This document shows positions 35,128 through 46,849 of a DNA stretch of 64,000 nt, in pieces. This DNA comes from Antedon mediterranea (lineage: Eukaryota; Echinodermata; Crinoidea; Comatulida; Antedonidae). Below the pieces are notes generated by a model. It worked only from the letters and a program-made list of their open reading frames with translations, was not told the origin of the DNA and did not search any database. Within the stretch, counting starts at the first letter, position 1. The number at the start of each line of letters is the position of its first letter. The stretch covers positions 33,373,304 to 33,437,303 of the forward strand of contig NC_092671.1 in NCBI RefSeq assembly GCF_964355755.1. Direction: 5' to 3'. A program made the translations under genes and the position numbers.

Positions 35128-38100
35128 ATGCCTTACGAAGGAGAAGAAGGCTCCGACAGCATTCAGAAAGGATCCTTTGCCATATTTGTAGCTGAAGGTG
35201 ATGTACTTTTTAAGCAAGGAGAGTACAAGAAGGCTTTAGAAAGTTACAGTGAGGTGAGCTAGCTCAACACAAAAACAACAAATCGACGATTTACGGGGGG
35301 AGCACATGCGCAGCTGGCATGCCATTGGCATTGATTGAGTATCTGTCGATAAGGCTTGTTTGTTGGTCGTATAGGCTAGCTAGGTTAGGCCTAGCTAGGG
35401 CTTAGTCTAGGAAGGACCATTAATGGACGTGGCCTAGCTAGCCTAAATAAGTCCAGCCAGACAACCAAGCCGATCAAAAGATAGGCCTAGGCCCTAACTA
35501 GGCCTAGCTAGGGCCAGGCCTATATAAAAAGTGGGTCGTGCACATCCATACAGTTCCAGGACCAATGCCTAGCTAGCTAGCCTAAGTAGGCCTAGCTAGC
35601 CTAGCCTACCCTAGGCCCTTCCCTCTGGCCTACAGTAAATGCCTAGGCCTAGTTTTTGGTAAGAGCGTAGGCCTAGGTATATTATTACTAGCTATACGAG
35701 GCTAGCTAGCCTAGCCATCTAGGCTTCAGCATTGACTTTCATCTGTGTCTATGCAGGCATGCCTATTTTAAGACTGAGCTGAGTGAAAATCAGGCTAGGC
35801 CTACTACTAAAAGGTCTCCATCTGATTGGCCAAAAGTAGTAACTTGTCCTTGATTATTATGTAACAATTAACACTTTGAATAACAACTTCTGCTGGGCCA
35901 GTCTATTCATGATTAAAACTGTATAATAAAAACATTTTTATTAAACATAGCCTAGTATTGATATTGATTTTTAATAATTTGGTTCATTGCTAATTTAGTT
36001 GTGTAGGCTTATAATAAAATAGGGGTTAATTATTACATTGAATGATATTAATTTTAATAGCAAGGTAAACTATTCTTTAAAATGAATAACCCTATAATTC
36101 TATTTGGAATAATCCATTGTCATCCCATCATTGCCCCTTTGGGACTAGTTGTTTTATAAATAAATGCCAAACTAAACTAATTAAAATATTTTTACTGTTT
36201 GTTTACTTATGCATATAAATGTGAATACTCAAAAGCTTATTCATTGTAAAATGTGAAATTATATGTAATAAATGAATGACTATTATTATTATTATTAAAG
36301 CCATTCTGTATTTGCAATGAGGTACCTGTATAATAATGGAAAACTATCAATGGGTCTACTTACAAACTGCTAATACCTTTGTTAAAAGAACAATTGATTT
36401 CTGGATTAAGACAATTGTAAAGGTCTTTACAAAGGTCATGTCTCTCTAAAGTAGTTTCTATGGAGATATCAAGCTACACCTAGTGCATAGTGAACATAGA
36501 TTGTTAACTGTTTGCAAGAACCAGTATTAAACCTTAGATGATCTAAGGTAGAAACAGAGAAGGCTTAGCCAAGTTCATTTACTTTTGATGATCACTGTAT
36601 TTTGATAGTTGGTTACTGTGTAGGACTCCACTCTATATTGATAGGTGGTAATACTGTATTGATAGTCTTTACTGTGGATATAAATCATGGATGATTACAT
36701 TGATCCAGCAGTGGAAAGAGCAGAGCTCTTAAAGCTCTTACAGTCGTACATTGGTGAAGCTGAGGATCATATGCGGAAGAAAGAGTTTAGAAGAGCAAAA
36801 GAGGGTTATGATTTGGTAAAGATGGTTGGATCATTTTTGTTTTGATTGTTGTTTTTGGTTTTTCATGATGTTCTAGTTGCAAGTAGACTATTATAGCCTA
36901 TAAAGTAATGTTTGGAGTACAATAGTGTGATTTTTCAAAAGTTGACAATGCCTTACTATTCGGTTTTTAAATATATATATATCGAGGCTTCATTAATCAA
37001 TATTCTTCAATGTTTCGTTTTTCTTTAGGCTCTTGAAATTGAACCTTCTGATAAAAACTGTCTGGTAGCCCGGTCCAAGTGTCACTTACAGCTGGGAGAT
37101 GCAGTATCAGCTCTCAAAGATGCAGAGGCCTCGCTTACTGAGGATAAAGATTATCACAAGGTAAGTTAAGATTTATTATTTATTTATGCCATGAACATTT
37201 ACTGGTTCATAAAAAATAAGGTATATAAAAATAAAATGCATTGTTTTTAAAACTGTGCAAAGGGTTCAAATGGCACTGCAATGTTTAGGATACAAACAGG
37301 AGTCCCGTCCTTCATTGCTTAGTACAGTATTCTAATCAAACAGGAGTCCTGTCCTTCATTGGTTAGTACAGTATTCTAATCAAACAGGAGTCCCGTCCTT
37401 CATTGGTTAGTACAGTATTCTAATCAAACAGGAGGCCCGTCCTTCATTGGTTAGTACAGTATTCTAATCAAACAGGAGTCCAGTCCTTCATTGGTTAGTA
37501 AAGTATTCTAATCAAACAGGAGTCCAGTCCTTCATTGGTTAGTACAGTATTCTAATCAAACAGGAGTCCCGTCCTTCATTGGTTAGTACAGTATTCTAAT
37601 CAAACAGGAGTCCAGTCCTTCATTGGTTAGTAAAGTATTCTAATTGAACAGGAGTCCAGTCCTTCATTGGTTAGTACAGTATTCTAATCAAACAGGGGTC
37701 CCGTCCTTCATTGGTTAGTACAGTATTCTAATCAAACAGGAGTCCAGTCCTTCATTGGTTAGTACAGTATTCTAATCAAACAGGAGTCCAGTCCTTCATT
37801 GGTTAGTACAGTATTCTAATCAAACAGGAGTCCCGTCCTTCATTGGTTAGTACAGTATTCTAATCAAACAGGAGTCCCATCCTTCATTGGTTAGTACAGT
37901 ATTCTAATTAAGTGTTTTTTTCGGTTGTGCATGTCATACCACATAGTATTAAGTCTACCGATGTGTCCATGAATCTATTGGTTTTTTGTATCCACCCTTC
38001 TGAAAGGGTGTGGGTATTTGTTTCACAGCTGAAGTGAGTATTACTGATTCAATTGTAATTATTAAACGATTTCGATCCAAGTCGGCCCTAAACCGTCTCG

Positions 38101-41100
38101 GCCAAAGTCAAGTCGGCCCCAAGTCAAGTCGGCCCCAAGTCATCTCGGCCTCAAGTCAACTCGGCCTCAAGTCAACTCGGCCTCACGTCAACTCGGCCAA
38201 AAAATAATCGGTCAACTCGGCCCCGTTAAAGTATGGAATGCAAAAGGTACAAAGGAAGGGGATTGATAAAATAATATTTCTTCACATTTTATTACCTATG
38301 AATAATTCTGACTTTTAATGAATATTAATATTTAGACAATAATACTTTTAGCAAAAAAAAAAGGAAGGATTTCACCAATTTTTCTTTATTTACGTTTAAT
38401 AAAATTTCAAATTGCACAAATTGTTCTGAAATTGCGCATAACAAACAATTGATTAATAAGCTAGCATTCATACTATTATTAATGATTACAATATGAACAT
38501 TTGGATAATAAATAGGAACACATTGTAGGCATACACCCAATATGATGATGCACGTACGTGGGCGCGTATGTTCGTTCGTGCGTCAAAATTCAATAAACAT
38601 GTCCGATATGCGAGGACATATATTAGGTGTAATAAGATTGTTTGGTTGGATTGTTTGGTTGAATCATTGAGGTATTAATTAATGTTAATTCTATGGTTGA
38701 ATCACGTGTAGATTTCTTCAGTGTATGCATTTGATTAGGCGACAACATCTGAAACCAATTCGTAGCTGCACCTCCCTGTGCCTTTGGCAGCTATTTCGAT
38801 ATCTACAACTGCTACGTGTTTTCGCTGACCGGGGGATTCCCCTTTTTTAAAAACGCAAATCATGGACAAAAACGATATGTACAGTTAAGTACGATCATTT
38901 TTCTATGGCCAAATGGTGGAACCATGGAGCTATAATAGCTCCATGATGGTCTTCAATTTACTAAAATGTGGTACCTGCACGTGTTTTTGTAAAACGCGGG
39001 TACTTCTATTCATATCGGCAATGATATAATTTTTTATTTTCTTATTTCTTAATTGTTTTTAAAGAGTGGATAGTAATAATCATAATAATATTAAGCACTT
39101 TTTGCGTTCCATACTTTATTGTGGCTGAGTTGACCGATTAGTTTTTGGCCGAGTTGACGTGAGGCCGAGTTGACTTGAGGCCGAGTTGACTTGGGGCCGA
39201 CTTGACTTTGGCCGAGACGGTTTGGGGCCGACTTGACCTGCACCCTATTAAACACCTAATAACACTAAGAAATAAAGTAGTTTTTTCCCCCGACTTCTTT
39301 TGAATTATGTATTAAAACAATATTACTTATCATTTATCATTTACAGGGACTGTATCAGAAAGCCGAGGCTCTTTACCAGACCGGTGATTTTGAAATGGCC
39401 CTTGTTTTCTATCACCGTGGCAACAAACTCCGTCCTGAGCTACAAGAATTTCGACTAGGGATACAAAAAGCACAGGAAGCCATAGATAACTCAGTTGGCA
39501 GTAAGTCATGTGATAATTATTAACATCAGTGGCAATGCTAGTGGTGGATCTAGAGAGGTAGATCCCCCACCAGAGCCTAGTGGTGACTATGACAGGCTAT
39601 CATATCATTGGCAATGCTTAGTGGTAGATCTAAAGAAGTACATCCACCACCAGAGCATAGTGGTGACTATGATATAGGCTATCATATCATTGGCAATGCT
39701 AGTGGTGGATCTAAAGAAGTACATCCACCACCAGAGCCTAGTGGTGACTATGATATAGGCTATCATATCATTGGCAATGCTAGTGGTGGATCCACCACCA
39801 GAGCCTAGTGGTGACTATGATATAGTCTATCATATCATTGGCAATGCTAGTGGTGGATCTAAAGAAGTACATCCACCACCAGAGCCTAGTGGTGACTATG
39901 ATATAGGCTATCATATCATTGGCAATGCTAGTGGTGGATCTAAAGAAGTACATCCACCACCAGAGCCTAGTGGTGACTATGATATAGGCTATCATATCAT
40001 TGGCAATGCTATTGGTGGATCTAGAGAGGTAGATCCACCACCAGAGCATAGTGTTGACTATGATAGGCTATCATATAATTGGCAATGCAAGTGGTGGATC
40101 TAGAGAGTTTGATCCCTACCAGAGCGTAGTGTTGAGTATGATAGGCTATCATATCATTGGCAATGCTAGTGGTGGATTTAGAGAGGTAGATCCACCACCA
40201 GAGCCTAGTCGTAACTATGATAGGCTATCATATCATTGGCAATGCTAGTGGTGGATCTAGAGAGGTAGATCCCCTACCAGAGACTAGTGTTGACTATGAT
40301 AGGCTATCATATCATTGGCAATGCTAGTGGTGGATCTAAAGAAGTACATCCACCACCAGAGCCTCAGTGGCAATGCTAGTGGTGGATTTAGAGAAGTACA
40401 TCCAGAACCTGATGGTGACCATGCTATTGGGAATATTTTTAACAAAAAAGCAAAGAATTAAATTAGATTTTGACAAAGATTGTATTTTCACACATAGACA
40501 TAAACATGTGTCTCTTCATATTACTCCGACTCCACTCAAGGGTCATTAAGTATTTGACATAACCTCAACAAATAAAGTCATGCTATCACCAAAATCATAG
40601 CATGGTGAATCTAACATATTTCATTTTGGCCAGTGATTGTTTTAATTGTGGGGAGTAAAAATGTTTTACTAATTTTCTCTAAATTCAATTTCTCTAACTT
40701 GCCTGGATTAACCAAATATTAAAAAATATAATGATATTTAATGTCACCTGTACAGTCTGCTTTGCCTTCTTGATCAACCAATTTCTTTATTTATACAATA
40801 ACAATTTTTGTAATCTTTACGTATTTATCTACATACAGTATCTATAAATATAAGTTGTTCTGATATCTTCTTTATCAACAGGCCCATCAAAAGTGAAACT
40901 TGAAAACAAGGGTGATCTATCATTCTTCAGCAAACAAGATGAGGTAATAAGAACTAGAAAATAATTAGCTTTTGTACTGAAGATTATTACTTCTCATTTA
41001 AAATGAACTTTGAACCAGCAAGCATTCAATGTCAAATCTTGGTATCATCAAAACATAACGGTTTTCTAACATTTTATTTTGGTCATTTGAGTGAAAACAT

Positions 41101-44100
41101 ACTTGTGTGTAAACATGTGTTAAACTATCAATTCTTTCATGACCTAAAAAATAAAACAGCCACAGAAAAACATGTACAACTGTCCGTGCTGCATATAGGC
41201 CCCTGCTTAAGACTCCTAAGTGGCCCCAATGTTAGAGATCTTGGAGCATTTTTAGCCTTTTTCTAAATGCCTGTTGTTTCTTCTGGGCCATGCTCAGGTG
41301 CCCCTGTAAGCTCTGAGCCAGCAAGTGCTCATAGCTGTTATGCCACTGATTCCAACCAGATTCTTTTAAGCCTATTATGTTCTGATAGCGTCTGCCATGG
41401 ATAGTAGTAATTTAACCCTATTGATTTAGTAGTGAATAAAATTATTTGTAAAATTACTGTAGATGATAGTTACAGACTTACTAATTTAAAAATATTTGTA
41501 AATATAACATTAAGTCTAGAAATAAATTAGTAATTTTACCAAAAATAAAATTGTTCATCCCATGAGGATGGCAATCAGAATTGTAATATGTGATTAGAAT
41601 TTTTTACCAAGATGCCTTTGAACTTTGAAAGTTTTGTTTTAAGATATATTGTATTGTGTTAAAACTAAAACACTAGAAATCAGTCTCTTTGCACTTAAAG
41701 TGTATTTTTTAGTGCAAATACAGACTAAATTAATATCATGAATCTTACAATGACTGTACTCTATAATGAACAAAATCTATTAACATTTATAATTAGTAAT
41801 ACCATAGAGCACTATAATATCTCTATGGTAATATAGTATAGAAACACAATTTAAGGAGATACCATTTTTAATAGGGGTGTATTGTCCCCTGAATAGGGGT
41901 TGGCCATAGTAGTGTTAAATTGTTCACAATTGTTTCACAAAAGGGTTCCCCTTAATAGTTGTGTCGCCTGAATAAGGATTGGCTGTAGTTGTAAAACCTA
42001 TATTGCCCTTGTTTGTCTCATGGAAAGGGGTCTGTCTTCTAGGGGTGTTCTCAGAAGGCATCAACATAATAAATAAGACAATAATGGTAGGTGGTCAATG
42101 GCCACAAAAACACACACAATTACTGCCTAAAGCTCTGTCTGCACTATCAACTAGTTTGTCAAATAAAGTGTGATGTTCACAAATGTGGTAGTGATATGCC
42201 CAAATATGGTAGTGGTATGACATCATCATGTCCATACAGTGTATAGGCACATCACATTTTTTGTCAAATAAAAGTATGATGGTGTAGACATCTTTTTATA
42301 TTTTACTCAGGTCTTAAAATGAATCAATTTGATTATGATAATATAATAACTCATTCCTATTATTGTAGATGAAGACGACAAAGAAACAGCCTCGAATGGG
42401 GTACACCAAGCCAGGAACCAAACATGTTGACAACAAACAGAATAAACGTCCAGTGAGAGCAGAGCAATCTGACAAGGAGAAAGAGATCACAAAACAACTG
42501 TTAGGAGATCTGTACAAGGATCGACTTTATCTGGATAAGTTGCTGAAGGACGGCGGTGAGTTTAGTAGTGATGATAATCAACAATAAGCCAATATATTTA
42601 AAATTAATTTGTTGCCCAGCCAAAAGTTTCAGAATACTAATGTCAGCATTTAAAACTTCTAGGAATAAAAAACACATGATAAATGAAATAATTATAATTA
42701 TTGGAAATTTTGTAATATATGTATTATGATGTTCAATTTGTTTTTATGACCTATAGCAGTAATTTTAATCAATTTTATACATATTTTGTTAATTGAAACA
42801 CAATTAAAAAAAAAAAAAAGGAAACAAAAATTAACCTAGAAAAACACAACTAGTCTGACCATCGGTTCTACAGTACTAGCCATAGATAAAGGTACAATAA
42901 TATATTATTTCCAAAGTAAACTCACAATTTGAAAACATTTATTTACTCAGAAGAGATAAAATAGACTGAACCAAATCTAGGAAATATGAATCCTATTGAT
43001 GTTTCATTTACTGTATGCCATTAGTTTTCTGTAATCTCTGTCATCTAAGTTGAAGATTAGGCTTCTAACAGTTCTTGTGATTTCGCAAATTTAGACTTAA
43101 CAAGACCAACCACAGAGAGCGGTAACCAGATATATGATTTGGTGATGCAGGGATTACGATATTTAGATACACGAACAGAGTTCTGGCGTCAACAAAAGCC
43201 AATGTATGCACGCAATCGAGACAAAGCCGAGGCCAGCAAGGGAAGACGGGACAAGAGTAAAGTGCCAATGGATCCTGCAAAGTACATCCTTAAAAATCTG
43301 GAAGAAATTGATAATTGTAAGTAAGCAAATAAAAAGTAGTATTCAGGTTATCTTCTTCTATTTTAAGGAGCAAACTTCATAGTTGAAGGCTACTGCTCCA
43401 CTAAGGGTCCCATTGTGACATCGGCAGCCAACTACGGCGCCAATACGTCTGTGTTTGTGTATGAATGAACTATATACACCAGGGTAACCCCCTACTCGTC
43501 TCGAAAGATTTACTAGGTTCTTTAAAGTGCACATGAGCCAGATGTACACTGGACCTACGGTTTATAGTCCTCCGAGAAGACTTGTTCTACTACCAGAACC
43601 ATGGAGCGATTGAGCCTCGAACCCTTGCCAATGTTATGGCTATGGATTTCGGTTCCACTGTCTTAACCGCTCGGCCACACTCACACTCGGCCACACTGTA
43701 CATCAATACAACTCTTAAATAAAAAGAACAAAATTGTATAAAGAATGAAGTTATGTTACCAGTCCTTCTGCCCCTTCCTACTATACTGTGGTCATATGTT
43801 TGCCCACAAAGTAATTGGAATTTATGCTGAACTTCTTGGTGGACACACAACCTCTAGCTTGGCATTTATACCTCTTGACAACCAAGTTTGCATTGCTGGC
43901 TAGGGGTTACATTCAAGCTCACAAAAGCAGGATGTTGCTCACTAACACAAAGCTACTTCGATTATTAGATTATACTACATCATGTTCACAATACAGTACT
44001 ATACATTTTATTTACTTAATTGGCGCTTAAATCTTCTCCTTTCTGTTTTTTTCTAGCCTTGGCCAAGAACAAACCAAAGGATGCTCTTAGCCAGTCTAAA

Positions 44101-46767
44101 CGTGTCCTGAAGACGGTGGAAGGATGGAAAGAAAGTGACGTACCTGATAAAGATGACTATCTTGCCAATTTACATAGTTGTATTGGTAATGCACACTTGG
44201 ACCTAGGAAACATGGAGTTTGCATTGAAGCATCATAATATTGATTATGATTTGTGCCAGTCAAGGTAAATCAAAATATTCTTCATCCAGATATTAGTATA
44301 CAGGCACAGTGCCGAGAGTAAATAAATATTTGCATATGCGGTTGTCTTCTGTGCCTAGACGGAGCAATGATCCATTCATTGTAATCAATGAGCACTATAA
44401 AAGAACTAGGAATATCAGGTTTCAAGAATGTATCAATTTGTTTTTGAAATTGAAAGATGTTAGGAGAAAGAGGTGACTTTCAGTTCTGTAAATGTGTGTG
44501 TATTTTATTATTTTGACTATGTTGACTTTGTTTTCTGTCACCATGTTCGACTGTGTGCCTATAGATACACAGTTGACAGTGCCGACTAAAACTGATGAAT
44601 TTACATTTACAATAGGGAAAGTGAGGATGGACGATCAAGAGCATTGGACAATCTCGGCAGAGTCCATGCCCGTATCGGTCAGTTCACAGAAGCAGTCAAG
44701 TATTGGAAAGAGAAGTTACCAATGGTCAAGTCGGCGTTAGAGGCAACCTGGTTGTACCACGAGATTGGCCGCTGCCACTTGGAGCTTGGTGAATATCAAG
44801 AGGCTCATGATTTTGGTGAGAAGAGTTTGAAGGCAGCACAAGAAGCTGGAGATGATGTCTGGCAGTTAAATGCCAGTGTTCTTATTGCCCAATCAGAGGG
44901 TGCGTACATTTTAGTTTCTTCATGTGTTTTCCTTATTTTAACCAGTGTACACAGTTGTGTTTGACTCTACTATGTACCCATTTATACACGAAACGCAAAC
45001 ATAAGTAAACGTGTCTTGCCTATTAGAACATAATGCACCACAATGCGATGAGCCCACAATCAAACACCTAACACATGCTGCATCACTGCCCTGCACTTTG
45101 TCCTGTACTTTATAACAAACTGCAAACAGACTTTGAGGCTAAAAAAGGACACTTATGCTTTCCTTCATCAATTCTAGTCTACTTGTATTTTTGTTTGTGG
45201 GTGATTATTTTTAGATTTTCTTTTACTCTACAGTAAAACTTGGAGATTTACATGAAGCTATTGAGTCATTTGAGCGGTCACTCGAAATGGCAAAGATCCA
45301 AGGGGATTTCCCAGCTCAAAAAGCAATTTCAAAAGCTTTAGAAGATCTTAATGAAAAGATCGTTAAAGGACTGAAAGGAGAGGATGAGGACGAGGAAGAA
45401 CAAAATGAAAACAAAAATGATAAAAAGAGTGATGACGAAAAAGATAATATAGAAGAGAAGGAAGATGCAATGAAGGATTATAAAAGTGAAGATGAAGACA
45501 GCAAAAAGGACAAAGATAAAGAAAAGGAGGAACATAATGATTCGTCATCAGGTATTATAGTTTATTTTTACTTGTTTTTGAATGTTTTTTGCATGTAAAC
45601 TAGCATTTTCTTAGACAGTGCCTAGCTATTTATTAGCCCTTACCATGATATATCATGTTTTATTTAAACTCATTATTATTTTTTAAAACAGTGTGTTAAT
45701 AATCTTGCAATTAATCCCTGCGTATACCCGGTACTACCGGGTATAAACAGACGTCGTTGAAATACGTATACACGGTAATACCGGGTATGGGAAAAACAAT
45801 GATTTGATCGTATTTGCCTATAATATATAGCACCCTCTATATTTTTTCGATGAACTTTAATATTTATTCAAGTCATTACAATTCCAGCAAAAAAAACGGC
45901 CCTCTATAGTTGTATTATCGTCTTGAAAATAATGCGCCCTCTATAGTTAATTAATTAATTATATATAGTATAGTATATAATAGTATTTCTATCTTGGAAA
46001 GTTGTCTTGAGTAGCATAATGGCGACCATTTTTAAAGCAACAAAAATTTACCAGCCCCAATAGGGCAACATCGTGTTTATCACAACACGCAAAAAAAAAA
46101 TTCTGAAACAATAGTTATTTTTTGTACTATAGTGAATTTTTGGAAACTGTCATTATTTTCACGATTTTACCCCAAAACTTTGATTTGTGCATAATTTTTA
46201 TAAAACAATAAAAATAATTCAATTTTTTTAAATATTTTTATTTGTTATACGTATCTTCATCAATATCCAGTTGGAAAAACGTATTCCATAAAAATTTCTT
46301 ATAGAAAATATAGTTTTTATCATTGATTCGATAAAAAACACGAAATCCAAAATACCTGTAATGACGTCACATGACGTCATCAATATGCAAATTACTTTTT
46401 TGTTATACCTAACTGTAGACTAACCCTTTGCCCATCACCCACCACAAAAATAATTACACAATTATCTCAATTTGTATTATTTTGCAATTTATTAAAATAT
46501 CATGTTTTTTTAAAAATATATATTACGCACAGAGGTGGGAATAATGCTTCGCAGTGAAAGGGTTAATCATCGTAACCATTTAATTGTTCATATTATAAAA
46601 ATTGAATTAAATTTTTTTCAGATGAGAGTGTCAAGTCAGACAAGTCCCATAACTCGCACAAATCTAGCAAATCGGACAAATCAGACAAGTCCGACAAATC
46701 AGACAAGTCTGACAAATCAGACAAGTCAAAACACTCGGAGGGCAAAAAAGATGTAGACGAAACATAA
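35128..46767 (+). CDS. ODAD4: Outer dynein arm-docking complex subunit 4 (TTC25)
   Basis: A TPR protein that helps dock outer dynein arms on ciliary doublet microtubules. Coding exons: 35128-35253, 37029-37160, 39347-39500, 40882-40943, 42369-42555, 43095-43316, 44057-44264, 44616-44899, 45234-45551, 46622-46767. All junctions are GT-AG and in phase, giving 612 residues (human is about 670). Family-typical peptides include KNCLVARSKC (exon 2), YQTGDFEMALVFYHRG and IQKAQEAIDNSVG (exon 3), LENKGDLSF (exon 4), FWRQQKPMYAR (exon 6), LYHEIGRCHLELG and WQLNASVLIAQ (exon 8). TPRs fall roughly at residues 15-120 and 290-490. The last 120 residues are charged and low-complexity (Glu/Asp/Lys, then Ser-Asp-Lys repeats) and replace the different human tail. 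Poly(A) signals follow at 46792 and 46806. Confidence 0.95.
35340..35810. repeat. CTAGGC/CTAGCT-rich tract in ODAD4 intron 1
   Basis: Dense irregular repetition of TAGGCCTAGCTAGCC-type words without a fixed period. Smaller tracts of the same words occur near 5280-5370, 20505-20600 and 23640-24000, mostly near gene starts or GC-richer patches. Confidence 0.7.
36687..36815 (+). CDS. ODAD4: Alternative first coding exon of ODAD4
   Basis: Within intron 1, an ATG at 36687 opens 43 codons (MDDYIDPAVERAELLKLLQS...KEGYDL) that end in phase 0 at a donor TTG|GTAAAG. Main exon 1 also ends in phase 0, so either can splice to exon 2 at 37029. The two ends align as one TPR helix pair: AEGDVLFKQGEYKKALESYSE (main) and GEAEDHMRKKEFRRAKEGYDL (alternative; shown as aligned blocks). 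An in-frame TAA sits at 36681-36683, so this exon cannot be read through from upstream and must supply its own start. The predicted isoform has 613 residues. A weak X-box-like GTTTCTATGGAGAT lies about 230 bp upstream. Inference: a second promoter, or a tandem exon duplication. Confidence 0.75.
37285..37909. repeat. 44-bp minisatellite in ODAD4 intron 2
   Basis: About 14 head-to-tail units of 44 bases: CAAACAGGAGTCCCGTCC + TTCATTGGTTAGTACAG + TATTCTAAT, with only a few variable sites (CCCGT/CCAGT/CCCAT). High similarity between units points to recent expansion. Each unit contains an inverted CCAAT pentamer (ATTGG). Confidence 0.95.
38060..39253. mobile_element. Foldback DNA element with 8-bp target-site duplication, ODAD4 intron 2
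   Basis: The element spans 38068-39245 between identical octamers TATTAAAC (38060-38067 and 39246-39253). Its inverted termini are about 140-170 bp and are built of short tandem words, CAAGTCGGCCCC and CAACTCGGCCTC, ending at GTATGGAAC on the left and its inverse at 39105 on the right. The 870-bp interior has no transposase, but carries a CG-rich GCACGTACGTGGGCGCGTATG patch. The 8-bp duplication fits a hAT-type origin; the repetitive termini resemble foldback elements. Confidence 0.85.
39520..40400. repeat. ~81-bp minisatellite in ODAD4 intron 3
   Basis: About eleven units of roughly 81 bases: ATCATTGGCAATGCTAGTGG, TGGATCTAAAGAAGTACATCC, ACCACCAGAGCCTAGTGGTG, ACTATGATATAGGCTATC (joined in that order), with some shortened units. 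Each unit holds an inner inverted repeat (GTGGTGGAT...ATCCACCAC). It starts 20 bases after the exon 3 donor. Open frames through it are due to the near multiple-of-three period. Confidence 0.9.
41190..41347. repeat. Decayed relative of the CCAGTGGCG MITE
   Basis: Shares GTGCCCCTGTAAGCTCTGAG and CTCATAGCTGTTATGCCACTG with 4120-4213. The opposite end is not recognisable. In ODAD4 intron 4. Confidence 0.45.
41868..41995. repeat. Dispersed GGGGACAC-type repeat, copy 4
   Basis: CCCCTGAATAGGGGTTGGCC and CCTGAATAAGGATTGGCTG match the family of 1257-1425. In ODAD4 intron 4. Confidence 0.45.
42129..42296. mobile_element. MITE, AAGCTCTGTCTACACTATC family, copy 2
   Basis: Left end AAAGCTCTGTCTGCACTATC, right end an eroded inverse (GATGGTGTAGACATCTTT). 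The interior ATGCCCAAATATGGTAGTGG matches copy 1. In ODAD4 intron 4, 72 bp before exon 5. Confidence 0.7.
43363..43690 (-). repeat. tRNA(Ser/Leu)-like SINE, full-length copy
   Basis: On the minus strand the head reads GTGGCCGAGCGGTTAAGACA, an A box of the long-variable-arm tRNA type (Ser/Leu). About 45 bases later comes GGGTTCGAGGCTC, a B box. The body follows (TCCATGGTTCTGGTAGTAG, GGTCCAGTGTAC, GAGTAGGGGGTTACCC, GGGACCCTTAGTGGAG). Other copies: 57650-57940 (full), 51018-51160 (body only), 59733-59790 (head only). In ODAD4 intron 6, antisense to the gene. Confidence 0.8.
45711..46566. mobile_element. Possible piggyBac-like element in ODAD4 intron 9
   Basis: Bounded by TTAA (45711-45714 and 46563-46566) with CCCTGCG-like left and inverted CCCTTTCACTGCG right termini. 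The interior has CCGGTACTACCGGG-type short palindromes near the left end and TGACGTCA motifs (46363-46380). The terminal match is short, so the call is tentative. Confidence 0.35.
46640..46731 (+). repeat. Coding tandem repeat for Ser-Asp-Lys tail of ODAD4
   Basis: GACAAATCAGACAAGTC-type 9-base units in exon 10 encode about eight SDK tripeptides (KSDKSDKSDK...). Pure in-frame repetition close to the stop codon predicts length variation between alleles. Confidence 0.85.
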
Positions 46768-46849
46768 TATTATATAAGTATTTAAGATGTAAATAAATTT
46801 CTGGTAATAAAGTCCATCAGATACTGTCATGTGTCACTTTGATTCATGT

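Noticed and set aside
39771-40103. 110-codon plus frame in ODAD4 intron 3
   Set aside because: Lies in the ~81-bp minisatellite between two well-placed splice sites.
43600-43690. Functional tRNA-Ser or tRNA-Leu
   Set aside because: Same reason: only the promoter boxes resemble a tRNA, and sibling copies share a 200-bp body.
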